DNA of 64,000 nucleotides from Salirhabdus euzebyi (GTDB lineage: Bacteria > Bacillota > Bacilli > Bacillales > Alkalibacillaceae), in contig NZ_JACHGH010000014.1 of the NCBI RefSeq assembly GCF_014207435.1, forward strand, positions 24,072 to 88,071, given 5' to 3'. The notes beneath the pieces were generated by a model that saw only the letters and a list, made by a program, of their open reading frames with translations, made no database searches and was not told the DNA's origin. Below are positions 54,173 through 63,822 of this stretch, one piece after another. The translations under genes were made by a program, and so were the position numbers. Each line of letters opens with the position of its first letter. Position 1 is the stretch's first letter.

Positions 54173-54892
54173 ATGAAAAGATGGAAAATTAAACTTCAAC
54201 TAATATGGTATAAGTTATTATTTAAACTTCGAATTAAATCTGATGAGATTTATTATATAGGGGGAAATGAGGCCCTTCCTCCACCACTTTCTAAGGAAGA
54301 GGAACAGGAATTATTAGAAAAATTACCGAGTGGGGATATGGCAGCACGTTCTATTTTAATTGAGCGGAACTTGCGATTAGTTGTTTATATAGCTAGGAAA
54401 TTTGAAAATACAGGTATTAACATTGAAGATCTAATTAGTATTGGAACAATTGGTTTAATAAAGGCGGTTAACACATTTAATCCAGAGAAAAAAATTAAAC
54501 TTGCAACATATGCGTCTCGCTGTATAGAGAATGAAATCCTAATGTATTTAAGAAGAAACAATAAAATACGTTCTGAAGTTTCCTTTGATGAACCATTAAA
54601 TGTGGATTGGGATGGAAATGAATTGTTATTATCAGATGTTTTAGGGACAGAGGAGGATATTATTACGAAAGGTCTGGAATCAAATGTGGACAAAAAGCTA
54701 TTACGAAGTGCTTTATCTACATTAAACGATCGTGAAAAACAAATAATGGAATTACGCTTCGGGTTAATTGGTAAGGAAGAAAAAACCCAAAAAGATGTGG
54801 CGGATATGTTAGGTATTTCCCAATCTTACATTTCTCGTCTTGAGAAAAAAATTATAAAAAGATTACGTAAAGAATTTAATAAAATGGTTTAG
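54173..54892 (+). CDS. sigE: RNA polymerase sporulation sigma factor sigma E (pro-form)
   Basis: First mother-cell-specific sigma factor. 239 residues, with the amphipathic pro-sequence [18 protein letters not shown] at the start and the processing site SDEIYYIGG, where cleavage is expected after Tyr27. Regions 2 ([16 protein letters not shown]...) and 4 ([21 protein letters not shown]) are closely similar to the B. subtilis protein. The start follows GGGGAGAG. It belongs to the spoIIGA operon. Confidence 0.97.
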   Translation: MKRWKIKLQLIWYKLLFKLRIKSDEIYYIGGNEALPPPLSKEEEQELLEKLPSGDMAARSILIERNLRLVVYIARKFENTGINIEDLISIGTIGLIKAVNTFNPEKKIKLATYASRCIENEILMYLRRNNKIRSEVSFDEPLNVDWDGNELLLSDVLGTEEDIITKGLESNVDKKLLRSALSTLNDREKQIMELRFGLIGKEEKTQKDVADMLGISQSYISRLEKKIIKRLRKEFNKMV

Positions 54893-54975
54893 TGAAAATG
54901 CTTATATGATGGAGTTTTCGTATTTTCTTACTCAATATTTTGAAAGTTTGAAAACAATTGAATAGGTGAATCACT

Positions 54976-55004
54976 GCATAAAAATCCCTCCGATGGAGAA
55001 ACTT
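54976..55004 (+). promoter_or_regulatory. Possible sigma F/sigma G promoter of sigG
   Basis: GCATA (54976-54980) and GGAGAAACTT (54995-55004) fit the GywTA and GGnnAnAnTw elements of forespore promoters, 14 bases apart, which is shorter than usual. They lie 37 bases before the sigG start. Modest match. Confidence 0.35.
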
Positions 55005-55040
55005 ATTGTTGACACTAGCTCCACTTAGGAGGGGTTTAGA

Positions 55041-55820
55041 TTGACACGACATAAAGTAGAAATATGCGGTGTCGACACATCAAAACTACCAGTATTGAAA
55101 AATGAAGAAATGCGGAAATTATTTAGACAAATGCAAGCAGGTGATCAATCAGCCCGGGAGGAACTGGTAAACGGGAACTTAAGACTTGTTTTAAGTGTGA
55201 TCCAACGATTTCATCATCGAGGAGAGTATGTTGATGATTTATTCCAAGTTGGCTGTATCGGATTAATGAAATCCATTGACAATTTTGACTTAGGCCAAAA
55301 CGTAAAATTTTCAACATATGCTGTGCCGATGATTATTGGTGAAATTCGCCGTTACCTACGTGATAACAATCCGATTCGGGTTTCTCGTTCACTTCGGGAC
55401 ATTGCCTATAAGGCACTTCAAGTAAGAGAACGATTGATGAGTAAAACATCAAAAGATCCAACACCGATGGAAATTGCAGAAGAAATGGACATACCACATT
55501 CAGATGTCGTTTTCGCATTAGATGCTATTCAGGATCCTGTATCTTTGTTTGAGCCTATTTACAACGATGGTGGAGATCCAATCTTTGTGATGGATCAATT
55601 AAAGGATGATAAAAACAAGGATACGATTTGGATAGATGAAATAGCATTAAAAGAAGGTATGCGGAGATTAAATGACCGAGAAAAAATGATACTTAACAAG
55701 AGGTTTTTCCAAGGAAAAACGCAAATGGAAGTAGCAGAAGAAATCGGGATATCACAAGCGCAAGTGTCGAGGTTAGAAAAAGCAGCAATTGAACAAATGA
55801 ATAGGAACATAAATCAGTAG
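55041..55820 (+). CDS. sigG: RNA polymerase sporulation sigma factor sigma G
   Basis: Late forespore sigma factor. The 259 residues begin TRHKVEICGVDTSKLPVL and have regions 2 (EYVDDLFQVGCIGLMKSID), 3 and 4 (QMEVAEEIGISQAQVSRLEK). The TTG start follows TAGGAGGGG. Sigma G is made under sigma F control and restrained until engulfment. The gene lies after sigE as in B. subtilis, but the next gene is ylmC, not ylmA. Confidence 0.97.
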   Translation: MTRHKVEICGVDTSKLPVLKNEEMRKLFRQMQAGDQSAREELVNGNLRLVLSVIQRFHHRGEYVDDLFQVGCIGLMKSIDNFDLGQNVKFSTYAVPMIIGEIRRYLRDNNPIRVSRSLRDIAYKALQVRERLMSKTSKDPTPMEIAEEMDIPHSDVVFALDAIQDPVSLFEPIYNDGGDPIFVMDQLKDDKNKDTIWIDEIALKEGMRRLNDREKMILNKRFFQGKTQMEVAEEIGISQAQVSRLEKAAIEQMNRNINQ

Positions 55821-55842
55821 TCATTCCATTACTGATTGATCC

Positions 55843-55878
55843 AGAGCCCTTGAACGTTTAATACGTCAAGGGCTTTTT
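55843..55878 (+). terminator. Intrinsic terminator of sigG
   Basis: AGCCCTTGAACGT and ACGTCAAGGGCT form a stem (one bulge) around TTAAT with T residues after it. Confidence 0.88.
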
Positions 55879-55992
55879 CAATGCTAAAGGAAGGGGCTAT
55901 TCCATGGCTTTACGCTTTTCTTATTAATTTTCTAACTTTGTATGAATGAAAGGAGGTGCCTGCATATATTTATAATAAGGTAGGTGATTATA

Positions 55993-56262
55993 ATGACCAT
56001 TTCTGAATTACAAGTGAAGGATATAGTGGCGATAGAAGATGGGAAGAAGTTAGGTTACATTACAGATTTAGAAATTGATGTAGATAGAGGGTACATTGTT
56101 GCCATTATTATTTCGTTAAGAGGAAAAATGTTTGGCCTTTTTGGAAAAGATGAGGAAATGATTATCCCTTGGAATCACATTGTTACAATAGGAGCCGATG
56201 TTATTTTAGTGAGAACGGAAAATCCTAGGATGACGCACACAAGTAGAACCGAATTAGAATAG
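55993..56262 (+). CDS. ylmC: PRC-barrel protein YlmC/YmxH family
   Basis: An 89-residue PRC-barrel protein with the family pattern VKDIVAIEDGKKLGYITDLEID and IPWNHIVTIGADVILVR. B. subtilis has two such proteins, YlmC and YmxH, whose role is not well known, with a suggested sporulation link. The ATG at 55993 follows AGGTGATTATA; GTG 55984 is an alternative. Synteny makes it YlmC. Confidence 0.9.
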   Translation: MTISELQVKDIVAIEDGKKLGYITDLEIDVDRGYIVAIIISLRGKMFGLFGKDEEMIIPWNHIVTIGADVILVRTENPRMTHTSRTELE

Positions 56263-56310
56263 GGTACAGATTCGTTCGTTTTTCGACTTAATCAACATCA
56301 ACTTAGGAAC

Positions 56311-56338
56311 TTGCAAGAAATCCAACGAAAAATATGAT
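56311..56338 (+). promoter_or_regulatory. Sigma A-type promoter of ylmD
   Basis: TTGCAA (56311-56316) and TATGAT (56333-56338) are 16 bases apart, 37 bases before the ylmD start. Confidence 0.5.
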
Positions 56339-56375
56339 AAAATAAATAAAACTCCTATTTAGGGGGAACCGTCAA

Positions 56376-57182
56376 ATGAAAGATCCTTTTACAAAAACAA
56401 AAAATTCCCGGTTTCTACAAATTAATAATTGGAAAAACGCTAATATTATAGCGGGGATTACGACCAGATTAAATGGTACTAGTAAGGAAGCTTTCTCCTC
56501 TTTAAATATGGGTTGGCATGTAGATGACAATGATGCGCATGTCAGAAACAACTATGAAATAATGGAAAAGGAAATAAAAATACCACTAAACCAATGGATT
56601 AGCTCAAAACAAGTGCACGATACGGAAATATTTCATGTCAAAAAGGACCAATCTTTTTTTCCGCTTCCTAATTTTGGTTTAGAATGTGATGGTTTTGTTA
56701 CTAGTGAAAAGGACAGATTGCTAACAGCAGTGTTTGCTGACTGTGTACCATTATTTTTTGCTGCTCCTAACTACGGATGGATAGGGCTAGCCCATGCAGG
56801 TTGGAAGGGAACAGTTAAGGGAATAGGTTTAAGTATGATTGATAAAATGGTATCGGTAGGAATCCCGTTAAAAGACATTCAAGTAGTAATTGGCCCTTGT
56901 ATAAGTGCTGATCATTATGAAGTTGATATGCACGTCGTTGACCATATTCCTGAAAAGTTTCAAAGAAAAGGAAATGTTTTAACAAAGACGAGAGAAAATC
57001 ATTATTTACTTCATTTAAAAGCACTACATAAAGAATTGTTTTTAGACAAGGGATTACAAGATAATCAAGTTCAAATGACTACTTATTGCACGTTTGAACA
57101 GGAAGAACTTTTTTATTCTCATCGTAGAGATAATGGACATACTGGTCGAATGATGGCGTTTATCGGAATGAATAGTCGCTAG
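56376..57182 (+). CDS. pgeF: Peptidoglycan-editing/purine nucleoside phosphorylase family protein (YlmD, YfiH family)
   Basis: A 268-residue DUF152/YfiH-family (PgeF) protein. Family members were once called laccases; a purine nucleoside phosphorylase/adenosine deaminase activity and a role in removing wrong amino acids from peptidoglycan precursors have been reported. The metal site is seen in GLAHAGWKGTVKGI (His), DCVPLFF (Cys) and HLKALHK segments. It starts a run ylmD-ylmE-sepF-ylmG-ylmH-divIVA, with the ylmE start 21 bases after its stop. Confidence 0.92.
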   Translation: MKDPFTKTKNSRFLQINNWKNANIIAGITTRLNGTSKEAFSSLNMGWHVDDNDAHVRNNYEIMEKEIKIPLNQWISSKQVHDTEIFHVKKDQSFFPLPNFGLECDGFVTSEKDRLLTAVFADCVPLFFAAPNYGWIGLAHAGWKGTVKGIGLSMIDKMVSVGIPLKDIQVVIGPCISADHYEVDMHVVDHIPEKFQRKGNVLTKTRENHYLLHLKALHKELFLDKGLQDNQVQMTTYCTFEQEELFYSHRRDNGHTGRMMAFIGMNSR

Positions 57183-57202
57183 GAAAGGAGCTTCTCTTTT
57201 AC

Positions 57203-57883
57203 ATGAATGTTGTAACAAGCTTAGCTGATATCAAAGAATACATTGAAGAAGCATGCAAAAAACATGGTAGAAATACAGAGGAAGTAAACATCATTGCTGT
57301 CACAAAATACGTCTCCATCGATCGAGCAAAACAAGCTGTTGAAGCAGGGGTAGTGGACCTAGGAGAGAATAGGGTAGAAGGTTTTCAATCAAAATATGAC
57401 GCATTAGGAAATCGAGCTAAATGGCACTTTATCGGTACATTACAGTCTAGAAAGGTAAAAGACATTATCGAGCAAGTTGACTATGTTCACTCTTTGGACA
57501 GGCTCTCTCTTGCAAAAGAAATAAATAAACGCGCAACAAGAAAAATTTCATGCTTTATTCAAGTTAATGTAAGTGGCGAAGAATCAAAACATGGGATGGA
57601 TCCTGAAAATGTACTAACTTTTGTTGAAAAATTGAAAGCGTACGAAAACATTCAAGTGGTCGGGCTCATGACAATGGCTCCATTCACGGAAGATGAATCT
57701 CTATTAAGAAACTGCTTCCGAAGCTTAAGACAGCTTAGAGATAATGTACGTGAGCTTGGACTGGAGTATGCTCCTTGTGCGTATTTGTCAATGGGAATGA
57801 GTAATGACTTTCCTATTGCCGTAGAAGAAGGAGCAACCCATATAAGGATTGGCACGAAATTAGTTGGTAAGGAATTAGAATAA
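57203..57883 (+). CDS. ylmE: Pyridoxal phosphate homeostasis protein YlmE (YggS/PLPBP family)
   Basis: A 226-residue PLP-binding barrel of the YggS family. It opens with the typical segment IIAVTKYVS, whose lysine binds PLP, and has LGENRVEG and HFIGTLQSRKVKDI. It is thought to balance B6 vitamers and amino acid pools rather than catalyse a reaction. It sits in the cell division gene run, with sepF 15 bases after. Confidence 0.94.
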   Translation: MNVVTSLADIKEYIEEACKKHGRNTEEVNIIAVTKYVSIDRAKQAVEAGVVDLGENRVEGFQSKYDALGNRAKWHFIGTLQSRKVKDIIEQVDYVHSLDRLSLAKEINKRATRKISCFIQVNVSGEESKHGMDPENVLTFVEKLKAYENIQVVGLMTMAPFTEDESLLRNCFRSLRQLRDNVRELGLEYAPCAYLSMGMSNDFPIAVEEGATHIRIGTKLVGKELE

Positions 57884-57897
57884 GAGGGTGAAGGAAA

Positions 57898-58308
57898 ATG
57901 AGTATAAAAAATAAGTTGAAATCATTTTTTGCTTTTGATGATGATGAGTATGAATTCGTAGAGGTGCCAATAGAGGAGCAAGAATCCAATTCTCTTCATA
58001 AAAAAAGCGGCAAACAAAATGTAGTCCGGTTGGAAAGTGTTCAGTCGACTTCAAAAGTTATTCTTTGTGAACCTAGGGATTACGATGGCGCTCAGGAAAT
58101 AGCGGACCATTTAAAAAACCGCCGTTCTGTCGTTATTAACTTGCAAAGAGCAGATCATCATCAAGCCCTCCGTATTGTAGATTTTTTAAGTGGAACTGTG
58201 TATGCTATTGGAGGTAACATCCAAAAGTTAGGTCAGCACACATTCCTCTGTGCTCCAGATAATGTAGATGTATCTGGTACCATATTAGCATTAGAAGACT
58301 TTGAATAA
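57898..58308 (+). CDS. sepF: Cell division protein SepF
   Basis: A 136-residue FtsZ-binding protein with an N-terminal amphipathic membrane-binding helix ([16 protein letters not shown]), an acidic linker and the C-terminal SepF domain (about 55-134) that forms rings, with [21 protein letters not shown] partly conserved. It ties FtsZ polymers to the membrane together with FtsA. ATG follows AAGAGGGTGAAGG. Confidence 0.95.
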   Translation: MSIKNKLKSFFAFDDDEYEFVEVPIEEQESNSLHKKSGKQNVVRLESVQSTSKVILCEPRDYDGAQEIADHLKNRRSVVINLQRADHHQALRIVDFLSGTVYAIGGNIQKLGQHTFLCAPDNVDVSGTILALEDFE

Positions 58309-58323
58309 AGGTGGTTGATTAAT

Positions 58324-58587
58324 TTGGAACAACTTTATTATGTGATCTATCAAGCGCTTACGATTTACATGTATGCCATTATTGTTTACATATTAATGTC
58401 CTGGTTCCCAGGAGCAAGAGAGTCATCTTTCGGGAGAATTTTAGGGAAAATTGTGGAACCTTATCTTGAACCTTTCCGTAAAATTATCCCTCCATTAGGA
58501 ATGATTGATATTTCACCTATCGTAGCAATTTTCACATTGCAATTTGCCCTAATTGGTCTAGGTGAGCTATTCAGCATGCTAATGTAA
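58324..58587 (+). CDS. ylmG: YggT family membrane protein YlmG
   Basis: An 87-residue protein with two membrane helices of the YggT/YlmG family. The signature is the SWFPGARESSFGRILGKI segment and PYLEPFRKIIPPLG, partly quoted. It may help nucleoid or division site placement (plants and Streptococcus studies), though its role in Bacillus is unclear. TTG 58324 is nine bases after AAAGGTGG; TTG 58315 is too close. Confidence 0.9.
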   Translation: MEQLYYVIYQALTIYMYAIIVYILMSWFPGARESSFGRILGKIVEPYLEPFRKIIPPLGMIDISPIVAIFTLQFALIGLGELFSMLM

Positions 58588-58614
58588 TTAAAAAAAGAAC
58601 TAGAGGAAACAACG

Positions 58615-59388
58615 ATGGATATTTATCAGCACTTTCGAGTAGAAGAACAACCTTTTATTGACAAAGTTCTTTCCTGGAAAGAAGAAGTAGAAAGAATGTT
58701 TGTCGCAAAATTAACGGATTTTCTGGATCCTAGAGAACAACATATAGTAAACTCCCTCATAGGAAATAATGGTGACATTCAGGTCCACTTTTTCGGTGGT
58801 AGTTCTACCTCTGAAAGAAAGCGTGCCATCATTGCTCCGTTATATGAACAAATAGACAAACAGAATTTCAACATTTGTTTATTAGAGGGGAAGTTCCCTA
58901 ATAAGTTTGTTACCCTTGAACATCGAGACGTCCTTGGGGCACTAATGTCTTTAGGGATAAAACGCAAGAAAATGGGAGATATTCTCGTTGGTGATGGCAT
59001 TGTGCATCTGTTAGTGGACCAAGAAGTTTCTACATATGTACAAATGCATTTAACGGGTATTAAAAAAGCATCTATTTCCCTAGTAGAAACAGCTATTTCA
59101 AATCTTGTCCCATCTACAGATCAATGGATAGAACAAGAAGGTACCGTTTCTTCTTTGCGATTAGATGCTATCATCAAGGAAATATATAACGTATCGAGAA
59201 AGCAAGCTGCAGATTATATATCCAAAGGTGCTGTTAAAGTGAATTTCAGGGAAGTAGAAAATAGTGCCTTCTCCATAGAGCAAGGGGATATTATTTCAAT
59301 CCGAAAAAAAGGTAGAAGTAAAGTGGTACGTATAGAAGGTAAGACAAAGAAAGAAAAATGGCGAATTACTACAGCAAAACTGAAATAA
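58615..59388 (+). CDS. ylmH: S4-domain RNA-binding protein YlmH
   Basis: A 257-residue protein with the YlmH-type N-terminal domain (about 1-170) and a C-terminal S4 RNA-binding domain (about 183-245, with SLRLDAIIKEIYNVSRKQAA). In B. subtilis YlmH binds 50S subunits carrying stalled peptidyl-tRNA and can take part in ribosome quality control next to RqcH/RqcP; earlier work linked its streptococcal form to division. It has GAGGAAAC before ATG. Confidence 0.93.
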   Translation: MDIYQHFRVEEQPFIDKVLSWKEEVERMFVAKLTDFLDPREQHIVNSLIGNNGDIQVHFFGGSSTSERKRAIIAPLYEQIDKQNFNICLLEGKFPNKFVTLEHRDVLGALMSLGIKRKKMGDILVGDGIVHLLVDQEVSTYVQMHLTGIKKASISLVETAISNLVPSTDQWIEQEGTVSSLRLDAIIKEIYNVSRKQAADYISKGAVKVNFREVENSAFSIEQGDIISIRKKGRSKVVRIEGKTKKEKWRITTAKLK

Positions 59389-59466
59389 TGTAGAAATTTT
59401 GCAGGATATATGGGGACTAAAGTCGAATAACAAATAAATAAAGAATTTGCTAAGGGGGTTACCTTT

Positions 59467-59982
59467 GTGTCTTTAACACCACTTGATATTCATAATAAGG
59501 AATTTACACGCACATTTAGAGGGTATGACGAGGACGAGGTTAATGAATTTTTAGACCAAGTGATCAAGGATTATGAGAAAGTTATTCGTGAGAAAAAAGA
59601 GTCTGAAGAGCAAGTGGCCGAGTTAAAAGAAAAGATTGGTCATTTCAATAATATTGAAGCAACGTTAAATAAATCGATTCTCGTAGCTCAAGAAACTGCA
59701 GAAGAAGTAAAAGGTAATGCAAACAAAGAGGCGAAATTGATTCTTAAAGAAGCAGAAAAAAATGCTGATCGGATAATAAATGAAGCTTTATCAAGATCTC
59801 GCCGTATTGCTATTGAAGTAGAAGAACTGAAAAAACAAGCAAAAGTGTTCCGTACCCGTATGAAAATGATAGTTCAAGCACAATTAGACATGATTGAAAG
59901 TGACGATTGGGAAGATTTGTTTGATCAAGAGATAGAAGAGCCAGCAACAGAAAACAAAAAATTCAACTTTATGGATAGCTAA
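59467..59982 (+). CDS. divIVA: Cell division initiation protein DivIVA
   Basis: A 171-residue coiled-coil protein that recognises curved membranes at poles and septa and recruits MinJ/MinD and, in sporulation, RacA. It opens with the membrane-binding segment SLTPLDIHNKEFTRTFRGYDEDEV (in part) that includes the phenylalanine and arginine tip. The rest is two coiled-coil blocks (about 30-70 and 75-135). The start is GTG after AGGGGGTTACCTTT. Its stop is just before the ileS promoter. Confidence 0.96.
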   Translation: MSLTPLDIHNKEFTRTFRGYDEDEVNEFLDQVIKDYEKVIREKKESEEQVAELKEKIGHFNNIEATLNKSILVAQETAEEVKGNANKEAKLILKEAEKNADRIINEALSRSRRIAIEVEELKKQAKVFRTRMKMIVQAQLDMIESDDWEDLFDQEIEEPATENKKFNFMDS

Positions 59983-59984
59983 TC

Positions 59985-60013
59985 TTGACGATGCACTTAT
60001 TTTTAAATATAAT
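59985..60013 (+). promoter_or_regulatory. Sigma A promoter of the ileS T-box transcript
   Basis: TTGACG (59985-59990) and a perfect TATAAT (60008-60013) have the ideal 17-base spacing. Transcription would start at about 60020, just before the T-box leader. Confidence 0.85.
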
Positions 60014-60039
60014 TCAATAACATAACAGACAAATTAAAT

Positions 60040-60292
60040 CGTTCAAAACGATGACAGGGAAAGTACAAAGAATTGGTTGTCCCAAGCGAACTGGGGATGG
60101 TGTAAGCCCAGTACAAACATTCTTTCGAAAATCACCCTTGAGTTTCCAGGTGAACAGTTTGAACTAAGTAACCGAGGACGCCTCATTCCCGTTAAGAATG
60201 ACTGAGAGGGTAAAAAAGGACACTTTTTTATCAACTAGGGTGGTAACGCGAGACTTTCTCGTCCCTTTATGGGATGGGGAAGTCTTTTTTTA
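60040..60292 (+). promoter_or_regulatory. T-box riboswitch, isoleucine type
   Basis: The leader ends with the T-box core AGGGTGGTAACGCG (60237-60250), which pairs with the acceptor end of uncharged tRNA. A terminator hairpin follows (about 60250-60291, AGACTT...AAGTCT with T run). In stem I the sequence GAAAATCACC places an ATC specifier codon at 60131-60133, which fits tRNA-Ile. When charged tRNA-Ile is plentiful the terminator forms; when it is not, ileS is read. It is the expected control for ileS in Bacilli. A frame across this leader (60198-60398) is not a gene. Confidence 0.92.
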
Positions 60293-60399
60293 CTTTAAGA
60301 AACTCTTCTTAAAGGATAATATAGCAATGCTTTCGTCATTAGTATTTTTCGTAAGCAAATGCTTATGTGGACGATTGAACTTTTCAAGGAGGAACTAAA

Positions 60400-63150
60400 A
60401 TGAGCTACAAAGAGACTTTATTGATGCCACAAACTGAATTTCCTATGCGTGGTAACTTACCAAAGCGTGAACCTGAAATGCAACAGCATTGGGAAGACAC
60501 GAACATTTATGAAAAAGTACAAAAGCGTACAGAAGGCCGTCCATTATTCATTCTTCATGATGGACCTCCATATGCCAATGGTGATCTTCATATGGGTCAT
60601 GCACTTAACAAAATTTTAAAGGATATGATTGTAAGGTATAAGTCCATGTCAGGCTATCATTCACCATATGTACCTGGTTGGGATACACACGGTCTTCCTA
60701 TTGAGGTAGCTTTAACGAAAAATAAAAAAGTCGACCGAAAATCCATGAGTGTTGCCGAATTTCGTGAGCTTTGTAAAGAATATGCTTTAGAACAAATTGA
60801 CCGTCAACGAGTACAATTCAAACAACTGGGTGTAAGAGGGGACTGGGATAATCCTTATATAACGTTAGATAAGGATTATGAAGCTGCACAAATTGAAGTT
60901 TTTGGAGAAATGGCGAAAAAAGGCTACATCTATAAAGGATTAAAACCTGTTTATTGGTCCCCATCCTCTGAATCAGCACTTGCAGAAGCGGAAATTGAAT
61001 ACCAAGATAAGCGCTCTCCTTCTATTTATGTAGCTTTTAATGTAGTAGATGGCAAAGGCGTTTTAAATGGTGATGAAAAAATTGTTATTTGGACGACAAC
61101 TCCTTGGACAATTCCAGCTAACTTAGCTATCGCTTTGAATCCGGAATTAGAATACGCTGTTGTTTCTGTTAATGGCGATAAATTGGTTGTTGCAGCTGAC
61201 ATGGTAGAACAGTTAGCTCAAGTATTTGAGTGGGAAAGCTATGAAGTAACAAATAAATATTTAGGTAAGGAGCTAGAAAGAGTTGTTGCGAAGCATCCTT
61301 TCTACGACCGTGAATCACTTGTTATTTTAGGGGACCATGTGACGACAGAGTCTGGAACTGGGTGTGTTCACACTGCTCCAGGACACGGGGAAGAAGACTT
61401 TTGGGTTGGTAAGCAATATGGTCTTGATGTCCTATGTCCAGTTGATGAGAAAGGTCATTTTACTTCAGAAGCTCCTGGTTTTGAAGGCGTATTTTATGAT
61501 ACAGCTAACAAACAGATCACAGAAAAATTAGAAGAAGTGGGAGCATTATTAAAGCTTAACTTTATTACACACTCTTACCCACATGATTGGCGTACGAAAA
61601 AACCGACAATCTTTAGAGCAACATCTCAATGGTTTGCTTCTATTAAAGACTTCCGTGAAAACTTATTAGATGAGATTAAAGCTGTAAAGTGGGTACCAGA
61701 GTGGGGTGAAACTCGACTTCATAACATGGTTAAGGATCGAGAAGATTGGTGTATTTCCCGTCAACGTGTATGGGGTGTTCCAATTCCTGTGTTCTTTGGT
61801 GAAAATGGCGAACCAATTATCACAGATGAAACAATCACTCATGTTTCGAAGTTATTCCGTGAGCATGGTTCAAATGTTTGGTTTGAGTGGGATGCGAAAG
61901 ATTTATTACCTGAAGGCTTTACTCATCCTTCTAGCCCCAATGGTAAGTTTACGAAAGAAACAGATATTATGGATGTTTGGTTTGATTCAGGTTCTTCTCA
62001 CCAAGGTGTTCTTGTGGAAAGGCCAGAACTACATCGTCCAGCAGATATGTATTTAGAAGGTTCTGACCAGTATCGTGGTTGGTTCAACTCATCTTTATCT
62101 ACATCTGTGGCAGTAACAGGAAAAGCACCATATAAATCCATCTTAAGCCATGGTTTCGCTTTAGATGGTAACGGAAGAAAAATGAGTAAATCTTTAGGCA
62201 ATGTTGTCGTTCCAAATAAAGTAATGAAACAACTAGGTGCAGATATTCTTCGCTTATGGGTAGCTAGTGTGGATTACCAAAGTGATGTAAGAATTTCTGA
62301 TGACATCTTAAAACAAGTAGCAGAAGTGTATCGTAAAGTACGTAATACATTCCGTTTCCTTTTAGGTAACTTACATGACTTTGATCCTGCGAAGCATGCT
62401 GTGAAAGTAGAAGATTTACAAGAAGTAGATCGTTATATGTATATTCGTTTACAAGAATTATCTAAGAAAGTACAAAATGCTTATGATACGTATGAGTTTT
62501 CTGTAATTTATCATGCTGTTCATAATTTCTGTACTATTGATTTAAGTTCTTTCTATTTAGATTTTGCAAAAGACATTCTTTACATTGAAGCTGCGGAAGA
62601 TGAACGTCGCCGTAGCATTCAAACAGTATATTACGAAATCTTAACTACTTTGTCTAAACTGTTATCACCAATTCTTTCACACTTAACAGATGAAGTTTGG
62701 GCGTTTATTCCTGGTGTTGAAGAAGAAAGTGTTCAATTAACAGATATGCCAAAGCCTCAAAGTGTATCTGGCCAAGAAGAATTAAAAGTGAAGTGGGATC
62801 ATTTCATTGAAGTAAGAGATGACGTCTTAAAGGCTTTAGAAGAAGCAAGAAATGAAAAAGTAATTGGTAAGTCTTTAGAGGCAGCAGTAACAATTGTTCC
62901 TAAAGATGAGAAAACAAAAGAAGTATTACAAAGCATTGAGCATTTACATCAATACCTAATTGTATCTAGTGCAGAAATTGTAACGGACAGTAATGATACA
63001 AAAGAGTATGATTGGGTCCATGTAAAAGTGGAAAAACACGATGGTGAAAAGTGTCAACGTTGCTGGGTTTCTTCCTATACAGTGGGTCAACTAGAAAGTC
63101 ATCCTGATTTATGTGATCGTTGTGCTGATATTGTAGAGAAACATTATTAA
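60400..63150 (+). CDS. ileS: Isoleucyl-tRNA synthetase
   Basis: Class I synthetase that charges tRNA-Ile. The 916 residues contain HMGH (residues 64-67, the HIGH motif), the editing domain (about 190-390, with [12 protein letters not shown]), KMSKS (594-598) and a C-terminal zinc site (CQRCW and CDRC). This is the shorter bacterial IleS1 type, sensitive to mupirocin in other species. ATG follows AAGGAGGAAC. It is controlled by the T-box leader. Confidence 0.98.
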   Translation: MSYKETLLMPQTEFPMRGNLPKREPEMQQHWEDTNIYEKVQKRTEGRPLFILHDGPPYANGDLHMGHALNKILKDMIVRYKSMSGYHSPYVPGWDTHGLPIEVALTKNKKVDRKSMSVAEFRELCKEYALEQIDRQRVQFKQLGVRGDWDNPYITLDKDYEAAQIEVFGEMAKKGYIYKGLKPVYWSPSSESALAEAEIEYQDKRSPSIYVAFNVVDGKGVLNGDEKIVIWTTTPWTIPANLAIALNPELEYAVVSVNGDKLVVAADMVEQLAQVFEWESYEVTNKYLGKELERVVAKHPFYDRESLVILGDHVTTESGTGCVHTAPGHGEEDFWVGKQYGLDVLCPVDEKGHFTSEAPGFEGVFYDTANKQITEKLEEVGALLKLNFITHSYPHDWRTKKPTIFRATSQWFASIKDFRENLLDEIKAVKWVPEWGETRLHNMVKDREDWCISRQRVWGVPIPVFFGENGEPIITDETITHVSKLFREHGSNVWFEWDAKDLLPEGFTHPSSPNGKFTKETDIMDVWFDSGSSHQGVLVERPELHRPADMYLEGSDQYRGWFNSSLSTSVAVTGKAPYKSILSHGFALDGNGRKMSKSLGNVVVPNKVMKQLGADILRLWVASVDYQSDVRISDDILKQVAEVYRKVRNTFRFLLGNLHDFDPAKHAVKVEDLQEVDRYMYIRLQELSKKVQNAYDTYEFSVIYHAVHNFCTIDLSSFYLDFAKDILYIEAAEDERRRSIQTVYYEILTTLSKLLSPILSHLTDEVWAFIPGVEEESVQLTDMPKPQSVSGQEELKVKWDHFIEVRDDVLKALEEARNEKVIGKSLEAAVTIVPKDEKTKEVLQSIEHLHQYLIVSSAEIVTDSNDTKEYDWVHVKVEKHDGEKCQRCWVSSYTVGQLESHPDLCDRCADIVEKHY

Positions 63151-63156
63151 AATTTT

Positions 63157-63207
63157 TAAAGAGGTTGATTTGGGTTGATTTGAGTTAATCAAATCAACCT
63201 CTTTTTT
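63157..63207 (+). terminator. Intrinsic terminator of ileS
   Basis: AAAGAGGTTGATTTG and CAAATCAACCTCTTT form a 15-base perfect stem around an AT-rich loop with a T run after it. Confidence 0.92.
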
Positions 63208-63822
63208 ATTTAGAAATTTTAACTTAGTTAAAGGATTAAAGTATAAGAAAAACCAAGGCTTTCGCCATAAGGATTTGGCGACAAGCCAAGTTTTTCTAAT
63301 GACTCTACCTTGAATGTTTGTTAGTGATAATAATGTGATAAACTATAGCCAGTGAGGAGATTCTCGCGAGCTATAAGGCAATAAAGTCTACCCAGTTCTG
63401 TAATGCTGTATTAGCCACTTACTCTTTATAGGAACAATTTATAAGAATAGAGCTTTTAGGTAGAATCATTTACTATTTCCAAATTTTACATGCATAATAG
63501 ATATTGTATTAGGGTATATTTCATGATATATTATTAATCCGCCACAAAAACGGCGGGTAATAAAACAACTTAGAAAAAATTGGTTGTTGCAAGGATAGAT
63601 CAAATCATGATATATTAGTTTTTGTCGCTTTTAACAGCTGACTAAAACATTTCAAAAAAGTGTTGACTTATAATTTTGAAAGTGTTATGATTGTAAAGTT
63701 CGCTTCAAACGAAGCGCGCCTTTTGAACTTTGAAAACTGAACAAAATAACCAGTACGTCAATTCGCTATTTTTTAAATAGCAAAGCAACAAACGAGTTAC
63801 AAGGATGTCAGCATCCAATACA
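63208..63822 (+). promoter_or_regulatory. rRNA operon control region with three candidate tandem promoters
   Basis: Three sigma A-like promoters precede the 16S gene: TTGTAT-17-TATATT (63504-63532), TTGCAA-18-TATATT (63587-63616) and TTGACT-17-TATGAT (63663-63691). The first two share TCATGATATATTA around the -10 element. After the last come a small hairpin (CGCTTC...GAAGCG, 63701-63716) and the leader CTTTGAAAACTGAACAAAA (63727-63745), which is the boxA-like leader seen before 16S in Bacillus. No gene is seen between the ileS terminator and this region. Confidence 0.75.

Noticed and set aside
60198..60398. Plus-strand frame of 66 codons before ileS
   Set aside because: Lies over the T-box and its terminator; the leader RNA structure explains the sequence.
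61706..62056. Plus-strand frame of 116 codons inside ileS
   Set aside because: Out-of-frame shadow of ileS with no start signal.
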